49,887 nucleotides of DNA from a bacterium (GTDB taxonomy: Bacteria; Patescibacteriota; Minisyncoccia; UBA6257; JAGOQP01), in assembly GCA_021844025.1 (NCBI GenBank), contig JAKBUF010000003.1, positions 1 to 49,887 on the forward strand. Direction: 5' to 3'. The notes below the pieces were generated by a model that did not search any database, had not been told where the DNA came from, and was given only the letters and a program-made list of their open reading frames with translations. Shown one piece after another: positions 25,073 to 32,974 of this stretch (positions within the stretch are counted from its first letter, which is position 1; each line of letters starts with the position of its first letter). The position numbers and the translations under genes are program-made.

Positions 25073-26305
25073 ATGATCGATATTGATCTCATTCGAAAAC
25101 AGCCGGAAAAAGTAGCCGAAGGATTACGTAAACGAGGAAAAGACACCTCGCTGCTTGAATCATTTAAAAAACTTGATGATACTTGGCGGGAGCTAATAAA
25201 AAAAAGTGACGAGATTCGTGCTCAACAAAAAAAGGCTGCCCAAGATCGTGATCAGGAGAAGGGGAGAGAACTTAAAGAACAACTCAAGAAACTCGAAGAA
25301 AATGTAACTGAGCTTGAGCGTGAGAGATATATTCTTTTATTAGAGTTTCCCAATATTCCATTTGATGATGTGTTAGTTGGTCCCGACGAATCTCATAATA
25401 AGCAAATCCGATTTTGGAAAGAAAAACCGGAGTTTGATTTTCCTATAAAGGATCATATGGAATTAGGAGAGGCACTTGGTATTATTGATACCCAAAAGGC
25501 GGCGCATGTCGCGGGTTCTCGATTTTATTATTTAAAAGGAAAGGGAGCGTTGTTAGAGTTAGCTTTGGTTCAATACGCATTTGAAACACTTACTAAAGAG
25601 GGGTTTGAGGCCATTATTCCTCCGGTAATGATTCGTCCTGATACGTATGAGCGTATGGGGCGCCTTACTGATTCGCAGAAAGAAGAGCGCTATTATTTGC
25701 CTAAAGATGATTTATATTTAGTGGGAAGTGCCGAACATACTTTGGGGCCATTGCATATGGATGAAACGTTTATGCTCGATCAATTGCCAAAAGAATATGT
25801 TGGTTTTTCCACTTGTTTTCGTCGGGAGGCAGGAACCTACGGGAAAGACACCAAGGGAATTTTGCGAGTGCATCAATTTGATAAAGTTGAAATGTACGCA
25901 TTTTGTACCCCAGAAAAGTCTGAAGATGAACATAAAAAACTGCTTTCCATGCAAGAGAAGTTGTTTCAGGGACTAGAAATTCCATATGAAGTGGTTGAGA
26001 TTTGTACGGGGGATATGGGTCCTACCGATGCACGGCAGTTTGATGTTAATGCATGGATCCCCAGTCAACAAACATATCGGGAAGTTGCATCGTGTTCTAA
26101 TACCACCGACTACCAGACAAGGGGAATTAATACGAAAGTAAAAACTGTTGATGGTAAAACTCAATTTGCCCACGCGCTGAACGCAACCGCTCTTGCGATG
26201 AGTCGTACTATTATTGCTATTTTAGAAAATTACCAACAAAAAGATGGTTCGGTAATAATACCCCAGGTGTTACAGAAATATACAGGATTCAATTCTATTG
26301 TATAA
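25073..26305 (+). CDS. serS: Seryl-tRNA synthetase
   Basis: 410-aa class II enzyme charging tRNA-Ser. The N-terminal long helical arm (RKQPEKVAEGLRKRGK to about residue 105) binds the tRNA; the catalytic domain has motif 2 FRREAGTYGKDTKGILRVHQF and motif 3 NATALAMSRTIIAILENYQ. Normal length. The start is fixed by homology (MIDIDLIR) and lies one nucleotide after the GGG closing base of the upstream element, so translation should depend on that structure. Confidence 0.96.
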   Translation: MIDIDLIRKQPEKVAEGLRKRGKDTSLLESFKKLDDTWRELIKKSDEIRAQQKKAAQDRDQEKGRELKEQLKKLEENVTELERERYILLLEFPNIPFDDVLVGPDESHNKQIRFWKEKPEFDFPIKDHMELGEALGIIDTQKAAHVAGSRFYYLKGKGALLELALVQYAFETLTKEGFEAIIPPVMIRPDTYERMGRLTDSQKEERYYLPKDDLYLVGSAEHTLGPLHMDETFMLDQLPKEYVGFSTCFRREAGTYGKDTKGILRVHQFDKVEMYAFCTPEKSEDEHKKLLSMQEKLFQGLEIPYEVVEICTGDMGPTDARQFDVNAWIPSQQTYREVASCSNTTDYQTRGINTKVKTVDGKTQFAHALNATALAMSRTIIAILENYQQKDGSVIIPQVLQKYTGFNSIV

Positions 26306-26376
26306 AGTATTAAGTATTAGGGATTGCATGCCTCTTTCCCGTACTACTTACTACTTATTCCTTACTACTTATATTT
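26306..26376 (+). repeat. Intergenic inverted text, family C
   Basis: AGTATTAAGTATTAGG on the left and ACTACTTACTACTT/ACTACTTA on the right form an imperfect hairpin between serS and the FtsQ-like gene. Confidence 0.45.
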
Positions 26377-27159
26377 ATGCGCGATTATCTCCAAGAAAAA
26401 CGAGAAGAAAACAGAAGAAAGAAAGGCAAAAAGTTACGTGTTATTATAGGAATTGTTTTGGTCATCATTTTAATATCTGGTGTTATTTGGCTACTTCGGG
26501 GTTCGTGGTACACTGTGCAATCCGTATCCGTTGAACAGTTAGATAGTGTTTTGTCGCAAGAGGTAGCATCTACCACCGACTCATATATTCACTCTCGTTC
26601 GTTTCTTGCGAGTATTTTTCTCAATGCAAATAGTTTTTTGGGTTTTGGGGGTAACTCTCTTGAGCAAGAAATTTCCCGCACCTATCCAGTACTTACCGAT
26701 ATTACTGTTTCAAAAAATTATTTTACTCGAGTTATAACTATACAAGCGCGTGAACGTGCTAAAACAGCGCTGTGGTGTGATTCTCAAAATTCTTGTTGGT
26801 GGTTTGATGATGATGGTGTTGTATTCCTTGAAGCTCCCGTTACCCAGGGGCAGCTTCTTAAAAAGGTTATTTCGTCTTCAAATACACCTATTACTATTGG
26901 TCAGCATATTCCTTTAGATAGTTCTGTTCTTAATTCTATTTTTTCATTTCTAGACGCGATACACGCTCCGGGAAAAAGTTTGTTGTGGAACCCCGCACTT
27001 GAAGAAATAACCACTGAAGCGCGTAAAGGTTTTCCAACTATTTACTTTAGCACCAGACAAGATCCTTCATACGCGCTTCCTTCCATTGAAAAAATTTCAA
27101 ATCTTCAAAATATTTCTTACATCGATTTGCGGGTTACTAATAGAATATATTATAGGTAA
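26377..27159 (+). CDS. FtsQ/DivIB-like cell-division protein
   Basis: 260-aa single-pass membrane protein. Basic cytosolic start (EKREENRRKKGKKLR), one helix (about 21-41) and an outside region. It begins like a POTRA domain (YTVQSVSVEQLD) and continues with the FtsQ-type segment ITIQARERAKTALW, CWWFDDDGVVF. FtsQ bridges early and late divisome proteins. No ftsA/ftsZ are adjacent, so the call rests on domain pattern only. Confidence 0.7.
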   Translation: MRDYLQEKREENRRKKGKKLRVIIGIVLVIILISGVIWLLRGSWYTVQSVSVEQLDSVLSQEVASTTDSYIHSRSFLASIFLNANSFLGFGGNSLEQEISRTYPVLTDITVSKNYFTRVITIQARERAKTALWCDSQNSCWWFDDDGVVFLEAPVTQGQLLKKVISSSNTPITIGQHIPLDSSVLNSIFSFLDAIHAPGKSLLWNPALEEITTEARKGFPTIYFSTRQDPSYALPSIEKISNLQNISYIDLRVTNRIYYR

Positions 27160-27267
27160 TTTTCAGTTATCAGTTATCAATTTTCATTAAATTTTTTAAT
27201 GTTTCAATTATTTAATTGAAAATTCATTGATAGTTGGAAATTGGTAATTGAACATTATTGATTTTAT
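27160..27267 (+). repeat. AT-rich intergenic hairpin, family B
   Basis: AATTTTCATTAAATTTTTTAA on the left (split by one base from the limit of perfect pairing) and TTTAATTGAAAATTCATTGA on the right, flanked by CAGTTATCAGTTATC and GAAATTGGTAATTG. Near-identical in style to the insertion in rnpB. Confidence 0.55.
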
Positions 27268-27615
27268 ATGCTTCCATCTTTTCATCTTTCTCAATATCTT
27301 TGGACAACTCATGCAAAAGTAAAAATGTCTTACTATAGACTTTCTGAAAGTAGGGTAAAACGGGTGTTGCGTAATCCGGTCCGGACCGAGGAGGGAATTG
27401 CTCCCAAAACGTTTGCGTGTATGCAGCCGGCGTCTACGAAAACCAAAGACGGCAAGAAAATGTGGAGTCAAGAACTATGGGTCATGGCGCAACATACAAA
27501 GAAGGGAGATATTAAAATTATTTCTGCGTGGCGATACCCAGGAATGTCAAAAATTCGCGCTCCGTTACCTGTGGAGGTACAGATGGAAATAGAAGAAGGA
27601 ATGAGTGAGTTATAA
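27268..27615 (+). CDS. Hypothetical protein, DUF4258-like
   Basis: 115 aa. The pattern HAKVKMSYYRLSESRVKRVLRNP followed by an internal beta region ELWVMAQH and IKIISAWRYPG recalls DUF4258-type small proteins (HAR-type N-terminus, then variable sheet). Those are sometimes annotated as toxin-like, but no antitoxin gene is adjacent. No Shine-Dalgarno. Confidence 0.6.
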   Translation: MLPSFHLSQYLWTTHAKVKMSYYRLSESRVKRVLRNPVRTEEGIAPKTFACMQPASTKTKDGKKMWSQELWVMAQHTKKGDIKIISAWRYPGMSKIRAPLPVEVQMEIEEGMSEL

Positions 27616-27675
27616 AGTTAAAAGTTGAAAGTTATAAAGATGCTACAAAATATGCACTCTTCTCCAGTAGTAGAA

Positions 27676-27719
27676 CACTTCACTGTTTCAGTAGGAGATT
27701 AAGCTCTCTACGTGATGTG
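27676..27719 (+). ncRNA. Compact nested hairpin between 27268 gene and tyrS
   Basis: CACTTCAC (27676-27683) pairs with GTGATGTG (27712-27719, one mismatch); inside, GTAGGAG (27691-27697) pairs with CTCTCTAC (27704-27711, one bulge). It lies upstream of the apparent tyrS -10 (27754-27759), so it is probably the 3' end of the preceding transcript or a small RNA. Confidence 0.35.
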
Positions 27720-27750
27720 GTGAGGCGCGCTTTTAAATCTTGATATTTTT

Positions 27751-27759
27751 TGATATTCT
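27751..27759 (+). promoter_or_regulatory. tyrS extended -10
   Basis: TGATATTCT, in a 20-nt context shared with the serS upstream region. The leader is about 55 nt, containing family A words. Confidence 0.45.
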
Positions 27760-27822
27760 ACATTGGTGTGGTTATCCTTGTTTTCTTTTTACTTTAAAAC
27801 TTGATAACTTTAAAACTGATAT

Positions 27823-29103
27823 ATGGAATTTTTATCATTACTGTCAAAAAACGACCCGGAAACGCTACATAAAACGCTCTATGAGCGGTTTTTAGCTGAT
27901 TGGAAGGGAATTACCCCCCATGAACTATTGGAGCTCTTACATGTCAAAATAGAACAAGCGCTTACTTTTGATGAACTGGCCGATAGGTTGAATAAGAAAA
28001 AGAAAATAAGTGTGAAACTGGGAATTGACCCGACTGGCCCCGATGTGCATTTGGGGCACCTGGTTCCCATTATGTTACTGCGGCAATTTCAAAAAGCAGG
28101 ACATGTGGTGAATTTAATTATTGGAGATTTTACTGCTATGATCGGAGACCCAAGTGGTAGAAATACTCAGCGAGAAGCATTAACTTCTGCGCAAGTCGCA
28201 GCAAACAAAAAAACATATCTTAAACAAATTGGGCCGTATTTAGATGTAAAGACAGCACGTATCCATCATAATTCTAAATGGCTTTCTAAGTTGACTGCCA
28301 AAAGAATTCTTGCCGACTTACAAATGATTCCCGCAAGTAGTGTCTTACAGCGAGAAGATTTTAGAACTCGTTTGGAGACAGGGGACCCTCTTTCTATGGC
28401 GGAACTCTTATATAGTTATTTACAGGGAACTGATTCGGTTGAACTGGTATGTGATATTGAGGTTGGGGGGCGTGACCAATTTTTAAATCTAGCCCTCGGA
28501 AGAGACCTTATGCGCGTTAAAGGAATGGAACCGCAAATAAATCTTACCACGCCGGTGTTGGAAGGAACTGACGGAAGTGGTAAAAAAATGAGTAAGAGCT
28601 ATGGGAATTATATTGCGCTTACTATGAGCGCAGAAGATATATTTGGTAAAACAATGTCTATACCCGATACGTTGATTACCCCGTATTTTAAGGCGTTTGC
28701 GGACATTAGAAAAACCGAGATTTCGTATTTAGAAGAATTGATCCGTCAAAATCCTTTGGAAATGAAAAAACAGTTGGCTCAGTTTATGGTGGCTATTGCA
28801 ACTAAAAAATTGAAAGAGGCACTTGTACAACGCGAGGCATTTGAGAAGAAATTCAGTAAAAAAGAATTTGATGTTGATCTACCAACACTTGTCGTTGCTC
28901 AGGGTACTGTTTTATTTGAAGCGCTTAAACAAGAGAAGGGAGTTACCAAAGCGAGTAATACAGAATTATTTCGTTTGTTTGAGAGCGGGGCGGTGCGTGT
29001 GGTAGATCCTATTGAGAGAGCACTGAGTGTAAAAGACTCATTAGATGCGCCATGTGTAATTCGAGTCGGAAAGAAATTGTTTCTAAAAATTGAGATAGAG
29101 TAG
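27823..29103 (+). CDS. tyrS: Tyrosyl-tRNA synthetase
   Basis: 426-aa class I enzyme. HLGH (76-79) in GIDPTGPDVHLGHLVP; KMSKS near residue 254 (GSGKKMSKSYGNYI); the C-terminal S4 domain (SNTELFRLFESGAVRV to the end). About 55 residues precede the usual catalytic start, which makes it a TyrZ-like long form. Start at ATG 27823 after an AT-rich leader. Confidence 0.95.
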   Translation: MEFLSLLSKNDPETLHKTLYERFLADWKGITPHELLELLHVKIEQALTFDELADRLNKKKKISVKLGIDPTGPDVHLGHLVPIMLLRQFQKAGHVVNLIIGDFTAMIGDPSGRNTQREALTSAQVAANKKTYLKQIGPYLDVKTARIHHNSKWLSKLTAKRILADLQMIPASSVLQREDFRTRLETGDPLSMAELLYSYLQGTDSVELVCDIEVGGRDQFLNLALGRDLMRVKGMEPQINLTTPVLEGTDGSGKKMSKSYGNYIALTMSAEDIFGKTMSIPDTLITPYFKAFADIRKTEISYLEELIRQNPLEMKKQLAQFMVAIATKKLKEALVQREAFEKKFSKKEFDVDLPTLVVAQGTVLFEALKQEKGVTKASNTELFRLFESGAVRVVDPIERALSVKDSLDAPCVIRVGKKLFLKIEIE

Positions 29104-29130
29104 GTATAATGCGAATGTCGCGAATATCAT

Positions 29131-29703
29131 ATGCAAATGACGCGAAAATTAGGAGGAACTAAGTTCATTTTACACGGAGGATTTAACCCAGGCGAAGGTT
29201 CAGAAAATGATGCATTCTTTCAGGAGATACTTAAATCCGTTCCACAAAAGGTGGATATTTTACTTGTTTATTTTGCTAAAGAAGAAAACCGGGTTGATAT
29301 TAATAGAAAGGAAGACGTAGAACAATTTGAAAAGAATAAGGGAAACAAAATATTATCTTTTCAGACAGCCAACGAGGAAATATTTAGGAACCAAATGAAG
29401 AAAGCAGACATTGTTTATTTACATGGAGGACTGTCCACCAAGTTGCTGTCTGTCTTAGAAAAGTTTACAGATTTAGACGAAATGTTTAAGGGGAAAATAG
29501 TAGCGGGTGACTCTGCTGGGGCGAATGTTTTATGCAAATCTTTTTATAGTGAGATATCAAAGGGTGTATTTAATGGACTCGGGATCCTTCCTCTGAATAT
29601 AGTTTGCCATTATACACCAACTCATTTAGGCACGATTAGTAGGAATTTGGATTCTGATGTGTTATATTTGCCAAGCTATGAATATAAGGTTTATTGGAAA
29701 TAG
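29131..29703 (+). CDS. Peptidase S51-like protein (dipeptidase E family)
   Basis: 190-aa cytosolic protein. Class-I-glutamine-amidotransferase-like fold with the nucleophile elbow AGDSAGANVL (Ser in GDSAG) after VYLHGGLSTKLLSVLEKF, typical of peptidase E/cyanophycinase relatives. A His is present in HYTPTHLGT. A -10-like TATAAT (29105-29110) overlaps the tyrS end. ATG 29137 is an alternative start. Confidence 0.75.
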   Translation: MQMTRKLGGTKFILHGGFNPGEGSENDAFFQEILKSVPQKVDILLVYFAKEENRVDINRKEDVEQFEKNKGNKILSFQTANEEIFRNQMKKADIVYLHGGLSTKLLSVLEKFTDLDEMFKGKIVAGDSAGANVLCKSFYSEISKGVFNGLGILPLNIVCHYTPTHLGTISRNLDSDVLYLPSYEYKVYWK

Positions 29704-29766
29704 TTAAAATTTTCTTTATAATTCTTCCTTAATACATAATACATATCCCTTAATACTATTCTATTT

Positions 29767-30774
29767 ATGAAACTCAGTATTGGAATTGTTGGATTGCCGA
29801 ATGTCGGCAAGAGTACTCTTTTTAAAGCGCTTACACATAACGAAGTGCATATTGCTAATTACCCATTTGCTACTATTGATCCGAATGTGGGAGTGGTAGA
29901 GGTTCCCGACGAACGCTTGCAAAAACTCACCCAACTTAGCGCTTCTAAAAAAACAATACCTGCCATTGTTGAATTTTATGATATTGCGGGCTTGGTAAAG
30001 GGAGCGAGCCAAGGACAGGGTTTAGGAAACCAATTTCTCTCACATATTCGTGAGGTGCAAGCAATCGCGCATGTTGTTCGTTGTTTTACAAATAGCGACA
30101 TTATTCATGTGGAGCAAGAAATTGATCCAAATAGAGATTTGCACATTATTCATAATGAGCTGATTTTTAAGGACCTGGAAACGGTACAGAAGAGAATTAT
30201 AAAAGCAGAGGGAGAAGCTCGTACCGGAGATAAGCAAAAGATTGCCGATTTAGCATTTCTCAAAAAGATAGAGGAAATGCTTCTTAACGAAAAATTAGTT
30301 TCAAATTTGGATCGTGAAACGTTGGATTACCCTCTTCTTAAAGAATTAGCTCTTCTTACTTCAAAACCGCAACTGTATGTGTTGAATGGAAATGCAGCAG
30401 ATGTTCCGCAGTCTTTAATAGATGAAATCGCGGCAGAAAAAAACATGTATGTAGTGCTTGATCTCGCTCAGTTAACCGATCTAGCGCCCTTAATTTTAAA
30501 AGCATATGAACTGCTAGGGCTTATTAGTTTTTTTACTACCGGAGAAGATGAAACGCGAGCCTGGACCATTACCAGGGGAGAGAAAGCGCCTCAGGCGGCT
30601 GGAGTTATTCATACCGATTTTGAGAAAAAATTTATTCGTGCTGAAGTGGTTGCGTATAATGATTTTATTTCTTGTGGCGGATGGAGCCAAGCAAAGCAAA
30701 AAGGAAAACTTAGACTAGAAGGAAAAGAATATATTATTCAAGATGGCGATATTATAGAAGTGAGACATGGGTAG
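29767..30774 (+). CDS. ychF: Ribosome-binding ATPase YchF
   Basis: 335-aa Obg-like ATPase. G1 GLPNVGKS (9-16), [18 protein letters not shown], the G3 segment [21 protein letters not shown], and the C-terminal TGS domain ([18 protein letters not shown]). It binds ATP rather than GTP in studied members. Slightly shorter than E. coli YchF (363). Preceded by family C repeat text, followed by a terminator. Confidence 0.95.
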   Translation: MKLSIGIVGLPNVGKSTLFKALTHNEVHIANYPFATIDPNVGVVEVPDERLQKLTQLSASKKTIPAIVEFYDIAGLVKGASQGQGLGNQFLSHIREVQAIAHVVRCFTNSDIIHVEQEIDPNRDLHIIHNELIFKDLETVQKRIIKAEGEARTGDKQKIADLAFLKKIEEMLLNEKLVSNLDRETLDYPLLKELALLTSKPQLYVLNGNAADVPQSLIDEIAAEKNMYVVLDLAQLTDLAPLILKAYELLGLISFFTTGEDETRAWTITRGEKAPQAAGVIHTDFEKKFIRAEVVAYNDFISCGGWSQAKQKGKLRLEGKEYIIQDGDIIEVRHG

Positions 30775-30831
30775 TTAAGTATTATGGGGAGGGTATTAAG
30801 TATTTAGGAGTTTATAAGAACGCAGAAATAG

Positions 30832-30863
30832 AAAAGGGTTGCTACATCAGTAGCAACCCTTTT
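30832..30863. terminator. Bidirectional terminator
   Basis: AAAAGGGTTGCTAC, ATCA loop, GTAGCAACCCTTTT: 14-bp perfect stem between convergent ychF and the 30866 minus gene. Confidence 0.9.
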
Positions 30864-30865
30864 GG

Positions 30866-31681
30866 TTATGCTTCAATACTTAAACCTACTTCGGCTTGAG
30901 GATTTTCGCAGTATCCAAGACAATTCTCAGATATTGGTTTAAATATCTTGAAAGAACATTTTTTGAATCCGGAAAATGCTTTTTCCATTGGAACTTTTAC
31001 AAATGGTCCCAATTTCAATTGCAGCTGTTCTTCTGTAATATCTGCTTTGAGAAATTGCATAATAAGTTCTTCAATTTCTTTTTCGTGAACCCCAACTAGT
31101 TCCTCAAATCCATTTACAACGAGTGATTCGAAGTAATAGTATTGTCTCAAGATCATGCTCTCATAAATTTCTTGAGCATATTCTTTAATTTGATCTTCCT
31201 CTCCCTTAAAATCGATTATGACCTCTACCGGAACTATGCACTGCATAGTTTTATAACTTCCGTGTAAATTTACCTTGACGCCATATCCAAGATGTTTGCC
31301 ATGAATGTTTTCTCTCTCGTTGTTTCCTTTTAAACTCATAATCTCATAAACAACATCTCCTTTTTCTTTAAGATATGCATGTCCTATAAATTTAATTTCA
31401 TTTGATGCAGAAACAACGAATAAAGTTCTTTTTCCCCTGTCTTCTTCTGAGATATATTCGAGTCGTTTTGATCGAAAGATTGAAATTGGTAGTAATAAAC
31501 CAAAGGTGACAAGAGAAATTGTGAGAAGTTCGGGGTTAATGGATATTTGTGGTGGGTCGATCAGAGACATGAGGGAAGTAAACAACCAAAAAACAATGAA
31601 AATTAATGCTATTGTAAATGGAATATAGACTGGCCAACGAAGAAAAAAGGCTATGGTTTTACAATCTTTTTTTAAGTTCAT
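30866..31681 (-). CDS. Hypothetical protein with two N-terminal membrane helices
   Basis: 271 aa. Hydrophobic helices at about 16-38 and 50-67, then a large soluble part rich in charged residues (EEDQIKEYAQEIYES, EKEIEELIMQFLKA). No family is recognised. AGGAG precedes ATG 31681 by 5 nt, and a TTGACA-N17 promoter lies upstream. An isolated accessory unit. Confidence 0.65.
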   Translation of the reverse strand: MNLKKDCKTIAFFLRWPVYIPFTIALIFIVFWLFTSLMSLIDPPQISINPELLTISLVTFGLLLPISIFRSKRLEYISEEDRGKRTLFVVSASNEIKFIGHAYLKEKGDVVYEIMSLKGNNERENIHGKHLGYGVKVNLHGSYKTMQCIVPVEVIIDFKGEEDQIKEYAQEIYESMILRQYYYFESLVVNGFEELVGVHEKEIEELIMQFLKADITEEQLQLKLGPFVKVPMEKAFSGFKKCSFKIFKPISENCLGYCENPQAEVGLSIEA

Positions 31682-31745
31682 TTTATCTCCTAAACGTTTT
31701 TGAGGTTTCGGTTATCGGTTAGTTAAGTTGTACAGATCTTCATAG

Positions 31746-31774
31746 ATGATATAATTTAATTCACTATTTGTCAA
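31746..31774 (-). promoter_or_regulatory. Promoter of the 30866-31681 gene
   Basis: On the minus strand TTGACA, 17-bp spacer, TATCAT. Confidence 0.7.
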
Positions 31775-31802
31775 TATATCCTGTATGCACAAGAGGATAC
31801 TT

Positions 31803-31829
31803 AAAAAAGTGGCACGCACGTGCCACTTT
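31803..31829 (-). terminator. Terminator of the 31844 gene
   Basis: On the minus strand AAAGTGGCACG, short loop, CGTGCCACTTT followed by T. Confidence 0.85.
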
Positions 31830-31843
31830 GTCCTATACCTACT

Positions 31844-32194
31844 CTATGTTTCTTTTTTTCTGGCGAGATACTCCACAATTATCTTTCTCCATTCGGTAGG
31901 GTTTTTGTTGGGGGTAATAACGGAATCAATATAGCCCCACTCACTTTCTCCCAATCTTTTCCCGAATTCGTAGGGAATGGTGATTTGGGACACGTTCCCA
32001 TAAACATCCTTTTTAATATCCATTATTGGATTCCATGTGCTCTTGTAAAGAACCATTGATCCAATCGAAATCGTTTTTAGCTCTGTGACAATCTTATCCT
32101 TCTGCGGTGGTTTTTTTACTGTAGATGGAATTAGTAATAATATCCCAATAAGAATTATTGGGATGAGAACGAGTACCATTTTTCTTGCTTTCAT
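31844..32194 (-). CDS. Hypothetical single-pass membrane protein
   Basis: 116 aa. Positively charged start MKARKM, one helix (about 6-22), then a Lys/Pro-rich linker and a small outside beta domain (TISIGSMVLYKSTWNPIM, QITIPYEFG). GAGGAG lies just before ATG 32194. A TTGACG-N17-CATACT promoter is upstream and there is its own terminator. Unknown function. Confidence 0.65.
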   Translation of the reverse strand: MKARKMVLVLIPIILIGILLLIPSTVKKPPQKDKIVTELKTISIGSMVLYKSTWNPIMDIKKDVYGNVSQITIPYEFGKRLGESEWGYIDSVITPNKNPTEWRKIIVEYLARKKET

Positions 32195-32310
32195 TTCTCT
32201 CCTCTCTAGTTATTGGTGGTATGAAATTTCTGATGTTAGTATGGCATATTATAATACTGGCGTCAATTCTTAATCTATGCACAAAATCTCATTATTCTGC
32301 TATACTGTAA

Positions 32311-32397
32311 CAGTTATCAAGTTCAAAGTTGTAAAGTTATAAAGGAATTAATTTTCCACTTGATAGCCTTATAACTTGATAACTTTATAACTCATTC
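32311..32397 (+). repeat. AT-rich intergenic hairpin, family A
   Basis: GTTATCAAGTTC and TAAAGTTATAAAGG on the left; CCTTATAACTTGATAACTTT on the right. Its last 19 nt plus the next ATG (32379-32400) are identical to 32956-32977, which ends in the true start codon of the 32975 gene. Confidence 0.65.
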
Positions 32398-32526
32398 ATG
32401 CCCAGTAACATTACTTTATACGCCAAAGGCGAAAGGAATATATACTGGGGGGATAGAAAAAAGTAGAATATATTTTGTATAATTACTATAGAGAACATAA
32501 TTTAAATAAAGTAATGTTAACTGGGT
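32398..32526 (+). repeat. Start-codon-abutting element, copy 2 (before 32527 gene)
   Basis: 129 nt. 5' ATGCCCAGTAACATTACTT; hairpin CGCC-AAA-GGCG then GAAA; 3' AAGTAATGTTAACTGGGT directly before ATG 32527. The ends pair over 19 of 19 positions with one bulged A. At the tenth stem position it has A-U where copy 3 has U-A. A second TACTGGGG (about 32442-32449) inside the copy can also pair with the 5' arm. The 5' ATG opens a 22-codon ORF ending at TAG. Confidence 0.82.
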
Positions 32527-32925
32527 ATGGATCCTATTAATTACGAAGAGCTTGCAAAAGAAGTTATAAAACAGCAACAGAAAAGTCCGGAACAAATACC
32601 CCAAAGCCACAAAGAGGCGGTGGTCTCTATTTTAAAAGAAAAAATGTCTGCGCAACAACCCGTTGTTCCTCAGCCCACATATCAACAACCAAAACCTTTA
32701 CAACCAAATATTGTCTCTACTGACCCCGATTTACCAACCTATGCCGCAAGTGCTCCGGAGGAATCAAAACAAGAAGTAAGAAATCTTATTGAATTCACTC
32801 TTTCTAAGGGCCTTTCCCAAGGGATTGCTCAAGCGGCAAAATCTGATCCGTTTGTGATTGATATGTATCACGATGCGCTTGCTGAGCATATTGTAACGCA
32901 AATGAAAGAAAAGGGAATGATTTAA
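32527..32925 (+). CDS. Small conserved-type partner of the VirD4-like ATPase
   Basis: 132-aa soluble protein. Helical start (NYEELAKEVIKQQQKSPEQIP), a Gln/Pro-rich linker (about 44-66), and a helical C-terminus (EVRNLIEFTLSKGLSQGI, HDALAEHIVTQMKEKGMI). No family recognised. It lies 49 bp before the ATPase gene in the same direction, and its start codon is embedded in element copy 2. Confidence 0.7.
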   Translation: MDPINYEELAKEVIKQQQKSPEQIPQSHKEAVVSILKEKMSAQQPVVPQPTYQQPKPLQPNIVSTDPDLPTYAASAPEESKQEVRNLIEFTLSKGLSQGIAQAAKSDPFVIDMYHDALAEHIVTQMKEKGMI

Positions 32926-32974
32926 AGAATTTTTTATCTTGTAATCTTGAACTTAATAACTTTATAACTCATTC

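Larger units (their letters stand above)
32195..32526 (+). promoter_or_regulatory. 332-bp regulatory gap with divergent promoters
   Basis: It contains the promoter of the minus gene (32238-32266: TTGACG, 17, CATACT), an extended -10 TGCTATACT for the plus strand (32298-32306), a family A hairpin (32311-32397) and element copy 2 (32398-32526). No gene is seen. Confidence 0.7.

Noticed and set aside
32311-32526. Family A text plus element as a CRISPR array
   Set aside because: No regular repeat-spacer units and no cas genes; the PD-(D/E)XK protein at 39265 is not enough.
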